The position numbers were made by a program, and so were the translations under genes. Below, in pieces: positions 7,270 through 17,457 of a stretch of DNA of 34,532 nt. The stretch spans positions 1 to 34,532 of the forward strand of contig NZ_AUAM01000044.1 of the NCBI RefSeq assembly GCF_000428725.1. Reading direction: 5' to 3'. Under the pieces are notes generated by a model, which made no database searches, had not been told where the DNA came from, and saw only the letters and a list, made by a program, of their open reading frames with translations. The first letter of the stretch is position 1, and every line of letters begins with the position of its first letter. Origin of the DNA: Psychromonas aquimarina ATCC BAA-1526. GTDB lineage: Bacteria > Pseudomonadota > Gammaproteobacteria > Enterobacterales > Psychromonadaceae.

Positions 7270-9972
7270 CTAAATAGAGCGGTTTACCAGAGATTTAAGC
7301 TTTTCCAGAGGAAGCCTGCTTTCATCAAAAAAGTTCTGCATGCGTAACAGGGTGATCCCGCCGTATCCCGGATTACGGGTCAACGCTCGCTCCATCTGCT
7401 GCCAGCCCTGTTTTCCATAAAGTTCACCAGCCAGTGCATTCTCTCCCATTAACTCGACTCCGACCTCGTGAGCGGCATCTGCCATCCAGTTAACCAGATC
7501 TTCAGCTCGAGAATAGCCCTCATGATCTTTGTTTACCATCTCCAGACAAGTAAAGTGAACAACCACTCGGGATAGATATTGTTCAGGAATAATTCCTTTG
7601 AGTAACTGCACATATTCACCCGCATTTTTCTGATTAAGATTCGGATGAACACGAATTAACCCGGCAGATATTTCTGCCGCCCGCGGCATTTTAGGATCGC
7701 TTATTTCCCAGTGAATACCCGGTATTTTAATGCCTATGGGGACATTCATATAATCACTGTCAGTAAACAGCTTCAAGACCCCCTCAAGCACATCCCGTCC
7801 ATGCTGTACCAGCTTTGCGTTGTACCAGGTCAGCAGCTCCCTTGCCCAGGCACTATAAATATATTTTTTATTTTCAAATAAACTATCGGCGCTCGGCATA
7901 GTGATCTCATCAAAACTGCGATGCTGAGTACCAAAGGTATAATTTAATGCGCCAATAGTGCCGAATTTATTACTTAAATAAACACACCAGTCACGCTGTG
8001 CAAGCGGACTGTAACACTGCAGAGTGCCTCGATTAGGGTAATCCCCCCAGTCATGTGCATTGTAGCTTGGGTAACGCAGCTCTCCTGCCGGCCCCATACT
8101 TATATTTATTTCATCAATCAGATGCGCCTGGCCGCGATAGTGATCTCGGAATGCCTGCACAAAAGCTAAATAATAAGGTAATACATAGGGATCGGCCCAC
8201 AGTGAAACATACTCCATTGAAGCATCGCCCGTTTCACTGACATACTGCAGATCACGAACGGATTCAATATCGCGATGCTGTTCCAGTAATTTCCCCCATA
8301 ACCACAGAGGAATGGTCTGGTTAAAATCGTCATTCACATTTCCTCCTGCCTGGTGAAAGGACAAAATGGGCACCCAGTGCATATTATTGCTGTCAAGCAC
8401 CTCAACCAGACGATCATAATAACTCCAGTCAAATTCACCAGGATGACGTCCCTCAATAAGCCCCCACCATAGATCTGTGGAAACAGCACTAACGCCGGCT
8501 TCACGCAGAGCCTTGAGCTCCTGCTCAAAAAGAAGCCAGTTTTCCTCATCAAGCAGCTGCTTTTGACTGGCGACTTTTAAGTGCAGGGGCGCCATTACCC
8601 GGAAAGACTTACGCGCAGCCCCCTGGTACTGTCCCTGCGCATATTTCAACTGCCCAAACTGACGCAGTCGAGCACAGCCGATACCGTCATCCTCATTCAA
8701 AATATCCAGATCCCGCAGGATCCAGCCGCAGAAAGTATCCTGCTCCATAACCCTTTCTAATAAATTATCCCATTCAGTGTGCTGATTCAGCTTCACCTGC
8801 TGGCTGTTCCCAGTAATAAGCTGAAGATTAAGATCTTCAGCTGCCGAGATAAGTGCACAATGATTCTGCTGAGTTGATTCATCCAGCCCGCAGATAAGCA
8901 GACGAGTTCGAGACTTCCAGGTACCGTTGAGTAAACGAGAAAAGCTCTGCCGCCAGTTATTTTTTTGTGTCTCCTGATCGGCACATAACTGCGGGGATAA
9001 CCCTGACACTAATTCCGCAATTTCAGTGCTGTTTTTAAGATCTGGTAAATGCAGAGCAAAACGTAAACCCAGGGTGGTTTTCTGCCACTGCTTGTTAAAT
9101 ACTTTATCGGCCAGTGCAAGTAAGCGCTGACCATGGTCCATAAGACTCTTATGATACCAGCGAAGAAAGTAGTTAAAAGCTTCACTCCCGTTATCGATGT
9201 CCTGGTGCAGATGTTGTAAATAATTCAGCTGCCGATCAAAGAAATCATCACTCATTAACTGCTGATATAAGCCCTGCTGCTTAAGGACAGGTTCACTGCT
9301 CACCAGCTGCTCGATATAGTGCTTAAAATCCGCTTTAGCCGCCGCACTAAAACAAGGCAGCTGCAGAAAGTCCGGCCCTTCACTATAAAAACCTAAAAAT
9401 GGATAACGCAGCTCACCTTCGGGACCGGCACCTAAATTGATATGCGGAATATGTTCAGACAGATCTGAAAAATTACGCTGAAAACCAGATAATAAGCGTT
9501 CGAAATAGGGGAGAAGCAGGTGATCGCTCCATAACGATGTTGCGGCAAAACTATCCTGCCCGTAACTGTCAATATACTTAATGCTTTCAGCCGCATCATC
9601 TGACAACTCGTTAACTAATAGTCCCCACAACCAGTCCGGCAGCAGGTTTAACAGGCTTGAATCGTTTAAGCCTGTTGCCGCAAAATGGAACTCTGGAATA
9701 ACTTTCAGGCCCTGGCTAATACAGATATCGATCACTCTACGATAACTTTCCCAGTTACTTGCCTGATCTGCACTATTAGGGCCGTATGGTTCAACAACCC
9801 GCCAGCTGACAGGCAAAATAACTGCATCAACGCCCAGGGATTTTGCGCGTTTCAATTGTTTTATAAAGGCTTTGTTCCAGGGGTTATTACTTTTACTCAG
9901 CAACCCCAGACGACGAATAAAGCTAGCAGGCATTTGAATCCAAACCTGCAGCGCTTTCTGCATATTCACCAT
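7270..9972 (-). CDS. Tandem GH14 beta-amylase-like protein (two glycosidase units)
   Basis: 900 residues, about twice the length of one beta-amylase barrel. The C-terminal half (about 470-900) is a full glycoside hydrolase 14 unit. It has WWGLIEGRHPGEFDWSYYD, the flexible-loop region SFHQAGGNVND, the acid Glu631 in MGPAGELRYP and the base Glu811 in HFTCLEM. The N-terminal half (about 10-460) is a second, diverged copy. It has VSWRVVEPYGP, EFHFAATGLND and Glu187 in GPEGELRYP, but the base motif CLE is replaced by GLDE (D364/E365), so this copy may be inactive or altered. There is no signal peptide, so the enzyme is probably cytosolic and could release maltose from stored glycogen or imported maltodextrins. 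The start at 9972 has AAGGA 8 bases upstream. Convergent with nfuA, divergent from deaD; no other glycogen genes are adjacent. Confidence 0.85.
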   Translation of the reverse strand: MVNMQKALQVWIQMPASFIRRLGLLSKSNNPWNKAFIKQLKRAKSLGVDAVILPVSWRVVEPYGPNSADQASNWESYRRVIDICISQGLKVIPEFHFAATGLNDSSLLNLLPDWLWGLLVNELSDDAAESIKYIDSYGQDSFAATSLWSDHLLLPYFERLLSGFQRNFSDLSEHIPHINLGAGPEGELRYPFLGFYSEGPDFLQLPCFSAAAKADFKHYIEQLVSSEPVLKQQGLYQQLMSDDFFDRQLNYLQHLHQDIDNGSEAFNYFLRWYHKSLMDHGQRLLALADKVFNKQWQKTTLGLRFALHLPDLKNSTEIAELVSGLSPQLCADQETQKNNWRQSFSRLLNGTWKSRTRLLICGLDESTQQNHCALISAAEDLNLQLITGNSQQVKLNQHTEWDNLLERVMEQDTFCGWILRDLDILNEDDGIGCARLRQFGQLKYAQGQYQGAARKSFRVMAPLHLKVASQKQLLDEENWLLFEQELKALREAGVSAVSTDLWWGLIEGRHPGEFDWSYYDRLVEVLDSNNMHWVPILSFHQAGGNVNDDFNQTIPLWLWGKLLEQHRDIESVRDLQYVSETGDASMEYVSLWADPYVLPYYLAFVQAFRDHYRGQAHLIDEINISMGPAGELRYPSYNAHDWGDYPNRGTLQCYSPLAQRDWCVYLSNKFGTIGALNYTFGTQHRSFDEITMPSADSLFENKKYIYSAWARELLTWYNAKLVQHGRDVLEGVLKLFTDSDYMNVPIGIKIPGIHWEISDPKMPRAAEISAGLIRVHPNLNQKNAGEYVQLLKGIIPEQYLSRVVVHFTCLEMVNKDHEGYSRAEDLVNWMADAAHEVGVELMGENALAGELYGKQGWQQMERALTRNPGYGGITLLRMQNFFDESRLPLEKLKSLVNRSI

Positions 9973-10367
9973 AGTAATATTCCTTAGTTACTAAAAAGAG
10001 TTATCCATAAAACATCTATTACAATAATGTGAGTTCAATAGTTAGTCCCCCTCCCCTCTTCTACGCCCCCTAAATAATGCAGGCATTAAAATTTAATAAG
10101 CAGGCAGTCCATCAGAAATACTTGCTCTATTAAGTCCGCTATTAGCTTAAAAAAAGCTGAACTCACACAAGCAGTCAATCCCCGTACAAGTGACGCGGCG
10201 GCATCAAGCACTTTAATAATCAAAGTCACATCTCTAAAAACAATTACAAGATGCATGAAAAAGTGTTTAGCAAGTCTTTTATTCCAAAATTCGACGAGAA
10301 ACGTCTTTTTTTTATAATTTTGAGCGAGACATCAAAAATAACACGGGCATTTTCTGAGCAGTTCGAG
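9973..10367. other. Intergenic region between the GH14 gene and deaD
   Basis: About 400 bases, A/T-rich and without a credible open frame. It must hold the promoter of the leftward GH14 gene and any control sites for the rightward deaD, but I see no promoter close to consensus here. A poly-C/T patch occurs at about 10045-10070. Confidence 0.5.
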
Positions 10368-10570
10368 TAGAATGCGCCCCCTCGCAAAAGGTTCGTCCTT
10401 TAACAGATGCGAAATATTCAGATTAAACCTGCTACGCGGTATATAACGCGAGAATTAATAGATGGTTTCAGTAGATTATTGAAATTATTGAGGTGACGTA
10501 GGTATAGGCTGAATTTAGTGTATTTAAGTAACAAGTTAAATACGATTTAAACCGAACTCATGAGGCCGCT
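10368..10570 (+). promoter_or_regulatory. Putative deaD promoter and long structured 5' leader
   Basis: A -10-like TAGAAT (10368-10373) is followed at once by the GC-rich run GCGCCCCC. No good -35 is seen, so the start site is tentative. If right, deaD has an untranslated leader of about 190 nt. It can fold: TCGC (10382-10385) with GCGA (10409-10412) enclosing AAAGG/CCTTT with a 5-nt loop, and CGCG/CGCG at about 10436-10449. Long folded leaders are typical of cold-shock genes, including E. coli csdA/deaD. Confidence 0.45.
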
Positions 10571-12292
10571 ATGTCAGAGTCAAAAAATACAGAACAACAA
10601 ACAATTACCTTTTCAGATCTAAACCTGCCGGAATCAATTCTTAAGGTTGTTTCAGAATTAGGTTATGAAACACCTTCTCCAATCCAGGAACAATGTATCC
10701 CGCACCTTTTAAACGGCGAAGATGTCCTAGGTCTAGCGCAGACGGGTACAGGTAAAACAGCAGCATTCGCACTACCATTACTTGCAAATATCGATATCTC
10801 TGCAAATCATCCGCAGGTACTAGTACTTGCACCAACACGTGAACTAGCAATCCAGGTTGCCGAAGCATTCCAGACTTACGCACGTCACCTGCGCGGCTTC
10901 CATGTATTACCTATTTACGGCGGCCAAAGCTACGATATTCAGTTCAAACAGTTACGCCGCGGACCACAAGTAGTAGTTGGTACTCCTGGCCGTATTATGG
11001 ATCACCTGAAACGTAAAACATTAGATCTTTCAAACCTTCAGGCATTAGTACTGGATGAAGCTGATGAAATGCTGCGTATGGGTTTCATTGACGATGTTGA
11101 AACGATCATGAAAGATATGCCGGAAACGCGTCAAACAGCGCTTTTCTCTGCAACTATGCCGGATCAGATCAAACGTATTACTAAACGTTACATGAACAAG
11201 CCGACTGAAGTTAAAATTAAAGCTAAAACTTCAACAGTTGAAAATATCGAACAGAAATGCTGGATTGTACGTGGTGTTAATAAACTAGACGCACTAACAC
11301 GTATGCTTGAAACAGAAGAGTTTGACGGCGTAATCATCTTTGCCCGTACTAAAACAGCCACTGTTGAACTAGCTGAAAAATTAGAAGCCCGCGGCTACCG
11401 CAGTGCGGCGTTAAACGGCGATATGAACCAGCAGACTCGTGAACGTACTATTGCGCGTCTAAAATCCGGCGGTTTAGATATTCTTGTTGCAACTGACGTT
11501 GCGGCACGTGGTCTTGACGTTGAACGTTTAAGCCTGGTTGTTAACTACGATATCCCGACTGATACAGAGTCTTATGTTCACCGTATCGGCCGTACTGGTC
11601 GTGCCGGACGTAAAGGTAAAGCAATCCTGTTTGCAGCACCGCGTGAGCGTCGTTTATTAAAAGCAATTGAACGTGCTACTCGCCAGGAAATCACCATCAT
11701 GGATCTGCCGACTCGTGATGAAGTGACTAAAACACGTATCTCTAACTTTGAAGCACAAGTTGCGGCTGTGTGTGAAAGCGAAGATCTTACTTTCTACCGT
11801 ACTTTATTCGAACAGATTGAAAATAACAGTGAGCTTGAAGAGATAGATTTAGTTGCAGCTCTTTTATACATGGCGCAGAAAGATAAACCACTGCAGCCGG
11901 TTGAAGAAAAATTTGTAGAGCCTCGTTCAAATGATCGTTTTGATCGTGGAGATCGTAACGGGCGCGGTCGTGACCGTGGTGATCGCCGCGGCGACCGAGG
12001 ACGTGATCGTGCCGAGCGCGGCGGTGATAAACCTCGCGGACGCGGACGCCCTACAGATGTTGAACTAGAAACCTACCGTTTAGATGTTGGTCGTTCACAC
12101 GGTGTACAAGTTAAAAACATCGTAGGCGCAATTGCTAACGAAGCAGATATCAACAGCCGCTTTATCGGTGATATCAAGCTGAGTGATGATCATTCAACAA
12201 TTGAATTACCGAAAGGTATGCCGGCTGATACATTAAAACATCTTGAAAATGTTTATGTCTGCAAACGTCAGTTAAAAATTAAAAAGAACTAA
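10571..12292 (+). CDS. deaD: DEAD-box ATP-dependent RNA helicase DeaD/CsdA
   Basis: A 573-residue RNA helicase that unwinds structured RNA, helps 50S ribosome assembly and is needed at low temperature. Motifs in order: Q-motif around PSPIQEQ (36-42), Walker A AQTGTGKT (56-63), PTRELA (89-94), DEAD (163-166), SAT (194-196) and HRIGRTGR (339-346). An Arg/Gly/Asp-rich tract lies at about 445-485 ([19 protein letters not shown]), and a DbpA-type RNA-binding domain at about 490-573. That arrangement marks DeaD rather than RhlB, RhlE or SrmB. Shine-Dalgarno GAGG precedes the ATG. It is a single-gene unit with a long leader and a strong terminator. Confidence 0.95.
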   Translation: MSESKNTEQQTITFSDLNLPESILKVVSELGYETPSPIQEQCIPHLLNGEDVLGLAQTGTGKTAAFALPLLANIDISANHPQVLVLAPTRELAIQVAEAFQTYARHLRGFHVLPIYGGQSYDIQFKQLRRGPQVVVGTPGRIMDHLKRKTLDLSNLQALVLDEADEMLRMGFIDDVETIMKDMPETRQTALFSATMPDQIKRITKRYMNKPTEVKIKAKTSTVENIEQKCWIVRGVNKLDALTRMLETEEFDGVIIFARTKTATVELAEKLEARGYRSAALNGDMNQQTRERTIARLKSGGLDILVATDVAARGLDVERLSLVVNYDIPTDTESYVHRIGRTGRAGRKGKAILFAAPRERRLLKAIERATRQEITIMDLPTRDEVTKTRISNFEAQVAAVCESEDLTFYRTLFEQIENNSELEEIDLVAALLYMAQKDKPLQPVEEKFVEPRSNDRFDRGDRNGRGRDRGDRRGDRGRDRAERGGDKPRGRGRPTDVELETYRLDVGRSHGVQVKNIVGAIANEADINSRFIGDIKLSDDHSTIELPKGMPADTLKHLENVYVCKRQLKIKKN

Positions 12293-12312
12293 TTAATTTT
12301 GGTTTATAAATT

Positions 12313-12339
12313 AAGGGTGCTTTTCAGCGCCCTTTTTTG
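12313..12339 (+). terminator. Rho-independent terminator of deaD
   Basis: Stem AAGGGTGC (12313-12320) / GCGCCCTT (12327-12334) with one G-U pair and a 6-nt loop, followed by TTTTTT. It lies 20 bases after the deaD stop. Confidence 0.9.
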
Positions 12340-12449
12340 TGCCCGCAGATAAGTTCACTTAGACAAAAACTCTTAACATAAATAAACAGTAATAATACAG
12401 CGGCTAGGATCTAAATAAGATGGAAGGCTGGAGAAGAAGAAAATATGTC

Positions 12450-12480
12450 AGAAAGGAAACAGGGGGTAATATACCCCCAG
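12450..12480 (-). terminator. Terminator of glmU
   Basis: A 7-bp stem GGGGGTA (12462-12468) / TACCCCC (12472-12478) with a 3-nt loop, 17 bases after the glmU stop. On the minus strand it is followed by the T-rich TGTTTCCTTT. The stretch 12340-12450 holds nothing else recognisable. Confidence 0.65.
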
Positions 12481-12496
12481 ATAAAACAGCTGAAAT

Positions 12497-13855
12497 TTAT
12501 TTCTTAACCGGACGTTTCCAGTTATTGATATTACGCTGCTTAGCACGCGCAACCGCTAATGCATTTTCCGGCACATCATTTACAACTGTAGTACCGGCAG
12601 CCGTTGTTGCGCCGTTAGCAACCGTTACAGGCGCAATCAGCTGACAGTCAGAGCCGACAAATACATCATTTCCAATTTTAGTCTGGAATTTATTCGCGCC
12701 GTCATAATTACAGGTGATCACACCGGCACCGATATTAACATTACGTCCAACCGTACTGTCACCGATATAGCTTAAATGACCACATTTAGTACCGTTGCCC
12801 AATGTCGATTTTTTAATTTCCACAAAGTTTCCGACATGCACCTCTTTTTCAATCACGGTATCAGGTCGAATACGTGCAAAGGGACCGATCGTTGCATTAT
12901 CACCGACACGGCTTCCCTCGATAATCGAATTAGCCTGAATAACTACATTATTTTCAATATCACAATTATCCAGTATACAGTTCGGACCGATAACTACACC
13001 GTCACCTAAATTCACATTACCTTTGATAATAACATTAACGTCAATATCAACATCCTGACCGCAGGTAAGCTCACCACGCAGATCAAAACGGGCCGGATCC
13101 CGGAGCATCACACCACGTAATAATAGCTGTTCAGCTTTTTTCAGCTGGTAAGTGCGTTCTAAGTTAGATAACTGTAAACGGTTATTTACACCTTCAACTT
13201 CAAAGCTGTCTTCCGGGTGAACAGCATTAATAATACGTCCTTCCTGGTGAGCCATTTTAATAATATCGGTAAGGTAAAATTCACCAGCAGCATTATCATT
13301 ACGTAAGGCAGGCAGCCAGCGGCGTAGATCACGGGAGCTGGCAACTAATATGCCGGTATTCACTTCTTTAATATTCAGCTGGTTCTGAGTCGCATCTTTC
13401 TGCTCAACAATACCAACAACATCACCGTCAACACGCTCAATACGGCCGTAACCAGTCGGATCATCAAGTTTAATCGTTAACAGACCAATACCGCCTTCCG
13501 GCTGCACATCAATCAGGTTCTGCAGCGTTTTTGCTGAAAGCAGCGGCACATCGCCATATACAATCAGGATTTTTTCAGTTTCTCTAAAATGCGGCTGCGC
13601 CATCTGCATCGCATGACCGGTCCCTAACTGCTCAGACTGTTTAATCCAGTTCAAACGGCGCTCTGTGATCTGTTCTTTCATCTGATCACCGCCATGACCG
13701 TATATCAGATGGATATTTTCAGAACCGATGCCTTTAACAGTATCGATAACATGCTGCACCATAGGTTTATCGGCAATTTTATGAAGCACTTTCGGAAGAC
13801 GAGAGCACATTCGCGTACCTTTACCGGCAGCAAGAATAACAACACTAAGAGACAT
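12497..13855 (-). CDS. glmU: Bifunctional UDP-GlcNAc pyrophosphorylase / GlcN-1-P acetyltransferase GlmU
   Basis: A 452-residue enzyme catalysing the last two steps to UDP-N-acetylglucosamine, the precursor of peptidoglycan and lipopolysaccharide. The N-terminal nucleotidyltransferase domain (about 1-228) opens with the signature LAAGKGTRM (8-16), then LPKVLH. The C-terminal half (about 250-440) is a left-handed beta helix built from hexapeptide repeats (for example [21 protein letters not shown]), with the acetyltransferase segment VEIKKSTLG and HLSYIGD. The frame opens 12 residues earlier, but the ATG at 13855 gives the family start [11 protein letters not shown] and has GGAG upstream. In this organism it stands alone, away from the atp operon and glmS with which it is often linked. 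Confidence 0.96.
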   Translation of the reverse strand: MSLSVVILAAGKGTRMCSRLPKVLHKIADKPMVQHVIDTVKGIGSENIHLIYGHGGDQMKEQITERRLNWIKQSEQLGTGHAMQMAQPHFRETEKILIVYGDVPLLSAKTLQNLIDVQPEGGIGLLTIKLDDPTGYGRIERVDGDVVGIVEQKDATQNQLNIKEVNTGILVASSRDLRRWLPALRNDNAAGEFYLTDIIKMAHQEGRIINAVHPEDSFEVEGVNNRLQLSNLERTYQLKKAEQLLLRGVMLRDPARFDLRGELTCGQDVDIDVNVIIKGNVNLGDGVVIGPNCILDNCDIENNVVIQANSIIEGSRVGDNATIGPFARIRPDTVIEKEVHVGNFVEIKKSTLGNGTKCGHLSYIGDSTVGRNVNIGAGVITCNYDGANKFQTKIGNDVFVGSDCQLIAPVTVANGATTAAGTTVVNDVPENALAVARAKQRNINNWKRPVKK

Positions 13856-14072
13856 AATTGGAGCTCCAAAATAGAATAAAAATAAGGTCATATTTTAGCG
13901 GATTTTTCAGCAGGAACGAATAAGAAATTAAGCAGGCGGACCTTTTTCGATTAAATAATTCACACAAATATTAAAAATTTAACCATTAAAGTTTAAATTT
14001 CTCTATAAAAGAGCACAGATATTCACCATAATCTTCACTACAGAATTTTTAATCCGCAATATAGGCCTGTGC

Positions 14073-14903
14073 ATGAAACAAAAAATATTACAAGAGATGC
14101 GTGTTTTACCAAGCATAAACATCGAAGATGAAATCCAGAGACGTATTGATTTCATTAAAGGAAAATTACAACAGGCTCATTGCAGAACATTAGTTTTAGG
14201 CATCAGTGGCGGTGTTGATTCAAGCACTGCGGGACGTTTATGCCAGTTAGCTGTTGAGCAGCTTAACCAGACAGAAAAAAGCAAAGAGTATCAGTTTATT
14301 GCAATGCGCTTACCCTACGCAGTGCAAAAAGATGAACATGAAGCGCAATTAGCATTAGAGTTTATCCAGCCTTCTCATTCGGTTTGCGTTAATGTCCAGA
14401 ACGGCGCGGACGGCATACATGAAAGCACCTTAGCCGCACTGCAGGATTCAGACCTGGCCGTTTCTGACAAATCTAAAATCGACTTTGTAAAAGGCAATGT
14501 AAAAGCACGCATGCGTATGATTGCACAGTATGAAATTGCCGGCTTAACCGGTGGGTTAGTAGTGGGCACAGATCATAGTGCCGAGAATATCACCGGTTTT
14601 TATACTAAACATGGTGACGGCGCCTGCGATTTAGCACCGTTATTCGGCTTAAATAAACGCCAGGTTCGCGCATTAGCCGGACATTTAGGCGCGCCGGCTT
14701 TATTAGTTGAAAAAGCCCCGACGGCAGACTTAGAAGAGCACCAGCCGCAGCTTGAAGATGAAATCGCTTTAGGCATGACTTACGATCAGATTGATGATTT
14801 TTTAGAAGGAAAAAACGTCAGTCAGGAGATTGAAGAGAAGTTAATTGCAATTTATCTACGCACGCAGCATAAACGTCTGCCTATTCCAACTATCTACGAT
14901 TAA
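14073..14903 (+). CDS. nadE: NH3-dependent NAD+ synthetase NadE
   Basis: A 276-residue cytosolic enzyme that amidates nicotinic acid adenine dinucleotide to NAD+ with ATP and ammonia. The PP-loop SGGVDSS (45-51) binds ATP. Other family blocks are [37 protein letters not shown] and EKAPTADLE. There is no glutaminase domain and the length equals E. coli NadE (275), so it is the ammonia-using type. AGG lies ahead of the ATG. The 217-base gap back to glmU holds its promoter, but no clear consensus is visible. Confidence 0.96.
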   Translation: MKQKILQEMRVLPSINIEDEIQRRIDFIKGKLQQAHCRTLVLGISGGVDSSTAGRLCQLAVEQLNQTEKSKEYQFIAMRLPYAVQKDEHEAQLALEFIQPSHSVCVNVQNGADGIHESTLAALQDSDLAVSDKSKIDFVKGNVKARMRMIAQYEIAGLTGGLVVGTDHSAENITGFYTKHGDGACDLAPLFGLNKRQVRALAGHLGAPALLVEKAPTADLEEHQPQLEDEIALGMTYDQIDDFLEGKNVSQEIEEKLIAIYLRTQHKRLPIPTIYD

Positions 14904-14913
14904 TAAAATTATG

Positions 14914-14941
14914 GAATTCCTGCATAGTTATGCAGGAATTC
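14914..14941 (+). terminator. Perfect 28-bp palindromic hairpin after nadE
   Basis: GAATTCCTGCATA (14914-14926) is perfectly complementary to TATGCAGGAATTC (14929-14941). The following TTATTTTC is only moderately T-rich. Likely the nadE terminator; the exact symmetry could also mark a protein-binding site. Confidence 0.6.
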
Positions 14942-15038
14942 AGCCTTATTTTCTCAAATTTAAAACATATCGGCTTATTTATTCATCTACAACCGTCAAA
15001 TTACTAGCCATAACAAACCCGATAGTGGTAAATTCGTA

Positions 15039-15075
15039 ATTCGGTTAATCATTAACCGAATACTCTTTTATCTTT
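15039..15075 (+). promoter_or_regulatory. Hairpin with T run in the asd leader
   Basis: ATTCGGTTAA (15039-15048) pairs perfectly with TTAACCGAAT (15052-15061) and is followed by ACTCTTTTATCTTTTT. It has the shape of an intrinsic terminator 25-60 bases before the asd start codon, so it could be an attenuator, or the end of a short upstream transcript. No lysine-riboswitch core is visible around it. Confidence 0.45.
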
Positions 15076-15099
15076 TTAAAAATTAAGGAAGGTCGGAAA

Positions 15100-16212
15100 A
15101 TGAAAAAAGTTGGTTTAGTTGGTTGGCGCGGTATGGTTGGCTCTGTGCTTATGCAAAGAATGCGTGATGAGAATGATTTTGCAACGATTGAGCCTGTGTT
15201 TTTCACCACCTCACAAGTAGGCCTTGCTTCACCGGAAATAGGGAAACCAACCGATACATTAAAAGATGCCTTCGAAATAGAAGCGCTGGCAAAAATGGAT
15301 ATTATTTTAACCTGTCAGGGCGGTGACTACACCAACGAAGTTTACCCTAAACTGCGTGCATCCGGCTGGGATGGTTACTGGATTGATGCGGCTTCTTCAT
15401 TACGTATGAAAGACGACAGCATTATCGTATTAGATCCGGTTAATAAAGATGTAATTAAACAAGGTTTAACTGACGGCATTAAAACTTATGTCGGTGGTAA
15501 CTGTACGGTTTCGTTATTATTAATCGCACTGGGCGGCCTGTTTGAACAGGATCTAGTCGAGTGGGTAACACCGCATACTTATCAGGCGGCGTCTGGAGCC
15601 GGTGCGCGTAACATGCGCGAGCTGATCAGCCAGATGGGATCAATTCATGATCTTGTCAGCGACAAACTAGCTGATCCGGCTTCTGCGATCCTGGAAATTG
15701 ATCAGCAGGTTGCAGAGCACATTCGCAGTGATGCACTGCCGACTGAGCAGTTCGGCGCACCTTTAGCCGGCAGCCTGATCCCGTGGATCGATGTGCCTAT
15801 GCCTTCCGGACAAAGCAAAGAAGAATGGAAAGCACAGGTTGAAGCAAACAAAATTTTAGGTACAAGTGATAATCAGACGCCTATTGACGGTTTATGTGTA
15901 CGAATCGGTGCCATGCGCTGTCACAGCCAGGCGATCACCATGAAACTGAAAAAAGATGTTTCAGTTGCTGAAATTGAAAATATCTTAGCTTCACATAACG
16001 AGTGGGTTAAAGTTATTCCTAATGAGCGCGATATCACGGTGCAGGAGCTTTCTCCAGCAAAAGTTACCGGCACATTAAGTGTACCGGTCGGCCGTATTCG
16101 TAAGCTGGCAATGGGCCCTGAATATATCAGCGCATTTACCGTTGGTGATCAGCTGTTATGGGGCGCTGCTGAGCCGCTGCGCCGTATGCTCAATATTCTG
16201 CAGGAAGCCTAA
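15100..16212 (+). CDS. asd: Aspartate-semialdehyde dehydrogenase
   Basis: A 370-residue enzyme that reduces aspartyl phosphate to aspartate semialdehyde with NADPH. This is the branch-point step for lysine, diaminopimelate, threonine and methionine. The N-terminal dinucleotide loop is GWRGMVG (8-14), the catalytic Cys135 lies in GGNCTVSL, and the segments ASGAGARNM and [12 protein letters not shown] are as in the Gram-negative Asd type (E. coli 367 residues). Shine-Dalgarno AAGGAAGG lies just upstream of the ATG. A terminator-like hairpin in the leader suggests control of transcription elongation. A bidirectional terminator follows. Confidence 0.96.
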   Translation: MKKVGLVGWRGMVGSVLMQRMRDENDFATIEPVFFTTSQVGLASPEIGKPTDTLKDAFEIEALAKMDIILTCQGGDYTNEVYPKLRASGWDGYWIDAASSLRMKDDSIIVLDPVNKDVIKQGLTDGIKTYVGGNCTVSLLLIALGGLFEQDLVEWVTPHTYQAASGAGARNMRELISQMGSIHDLVSDKLADPASAILEIDQQVAEHIRSDALPTEQFGAPLAGSLIPWIDVPMPSGQSKEEWKAQVEANKILGTSDNQTPIDGLCVRIGAMRCHSQAITMKLKKDVSVAEIENILASHNEWVKVIPNERDITVQELSPAKVTGTLSVPVGRIRKLAMGPEYISAFTVGDQLLWGAAEPLRRMLNILQEA

Positions 16213-16234
16213 GATAAACCGGCAGAACAAAATA

Positions 16235-16261
16235 AAAGGCTTCTTAACAGAAGCCTTTTTT
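16235..16261. terminator. Bidirectional terminator between asd and the coiled-coil gene
   Basis: Stem AAAGGCTTC (16235-16243) / GAAGCCTTT (16250-16258), 6-nt loop, with TTTTTT on the plus side and TTTTATTTT on the minus side. It serves both convergent genes. Confidence 0.9.
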
Positions 16262-16273
16262 ACAGCAGATTCA

Positions 16274-17194
16274 TCATTTATGCTCCGCACTCTGTTTAAT
16301 GATTGTGCACCTGGCTTCCATTACAAAAGAACTTTTATACTTACTGGTATTTCTTGCAGTCACTGATACATCGTTTGCCCCGTAATGCAGATCCGTGATT
16401 AAAAAATTACCTGCACTGGAAAATCCACCTCCGGTCACAGCATAACCGCTATGGCATTTAGTTCCAGCCTTAACTGTAGCACCAGGCTTAACAACAGCTG
16501 AGTTCTTAAGTACTGTGGTTGCATGCAGATAATAACCACTGCCTGTGCCGACATTACTGCACACTAATGAACCGTCTTCCTGAATCTCTGAAACAGCAAA
16601 TCCAGCCGGGCATGAACCGTTAATGATATTCTGCTTTAACAAAAGCAGCGCATTAATACTGACTGTTTCTGCCTCTAACAGAGCAATTAAATCTGAGTTG
16701 TTATCAATCTGCTCCTGCAGTCCCTGCTCGAGAGAGATCATGTCGTCATTGACTAACATAACAGCTGTCTGCAGTGACAATATTTCAGCATCATTAGCGC
16801 TAATCTGCGCCTCTAACAAATCGATATTTCCAGCATTGGCTAAAATATCATCCTTAAGAGTAACGTTATCAAATTCCAGCATCTCAATTCTTGTAAAAAT
16901 CTCAGTGATGTCACTAATATTCTGCTCAACTAATAAACCTAACGCCATATTCTGATTTTCCAACGCAGTAATGGCAACTTCATTAGCACCAACACGCTCT
17001 TCTATCGTATCAACCTTAGCAACTAGCAGTTCGACTTGTTCTTCCAGCGAACTGATCGCCCCCTCCACAACAACAATCTGATCCTGAATAGCAACAAAGG
17101 GTTTACCTTTAGGATTACTGCCGGCAAGCGCACTGCTCGATGAAACAGTCAGCAGAAGGATCGCCAGTACTGATTTTATTAATAATGATTTCAT
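16274..17194 (-). CDS. Secreted coiled-coil protein with Cys-containing C-terminal domain
   Basis: A 306-residue protein that I do not recognise by name. Residues 1-24 are a signal peptide (hydrophobic LLIKSVLAILLLTVSSSSALA, cut about A24). Residues 30-190 are almost uninterrupted heptad-like Leu/Ile/Val and Asp/Glu/Asn repeats (LEEQVELLVAKVDTIEERV, SLEQGLQEQIDNNSDLIALLE), so a long coiled coil or trimeric stalk is expected. From about 195 follow a small CPAGFAV...GSLVC unit and a Gly/Ser-rich globular end with two more Cys. The layout, stalk plus terminal knob, resembles surface fibres or adhesins. No anchor motif is seen, so it may be periplasmic or released. Strong Shine-Dalgarno AAGGAGAAGG. 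Cargo-like gene between core genes. Confidence 0.65.
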   Translation of the reverse strand: MKSLLIKSVLAILLLTVSSSSALAGSNPKGKPFVAIQDQIVVVEGAISSLEEQVELLVAKVDTIEERVGANEVAITALENQNMALGLLVEQNISDITEIFTRIEMLEFDNVTLKDDILANAGNIDLLEAQISANDAEILSLQTAVMLVNDDMISLEQGLQEQIDNNSDLIALLEAETVSINALLLLKQNIINGSCPAGFAVSEIQEDGSLVCSNVGTGSGYYLHATTVLKNSAVVKPGATVKAGTKCHSGYAVTGGGFSSAGNFLITDLHYGANDVSVTARNTSKYKSSFVMEARCTIIKQSAEHK

Positions 17195-17457
17195 CTTCCT
17201 TCTCCTTAATTATCAACTGTTAAGCAGGAACTTTGCCTGTTACCGGGTATCCGTACAGCAAACTCTTCCGACTCAGTAAAGAAACGAAAGAAACTATTTC
17301 TGATACCTCTAAGTATGAGCGGCGGGGGCCAAAACAAGCGGTCATTTAAGCTAAATAAAAGACAAATATAAGTAGCATTAAGGCAGGAATTCACTGTAGA
17401 CAGGTACTCCAGCGACTGTAGATATACAAAGAAAAGAGTGCCTACGAACTGGCAGGC
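17195..17457. other. Intergenic region upstream of the coiled-coil gene
   Basis: About 260 bases. It contains a short direct repeat TCTACAGT (two copies about 22 bases apart near 17398-17428) and a G/C-rich patch near 17320-17345, but no promoter close to consensus. A 91-codon frame here begins inside the gpsA terminator and has no family likeness, so it is not called. Confidence 0.5.

Noticed and set aside
14990..15100. Lysine riboswitch before asd
   Set aside because: The leader is too short and lacks the conserved core; only one hairpin with a T run is present.
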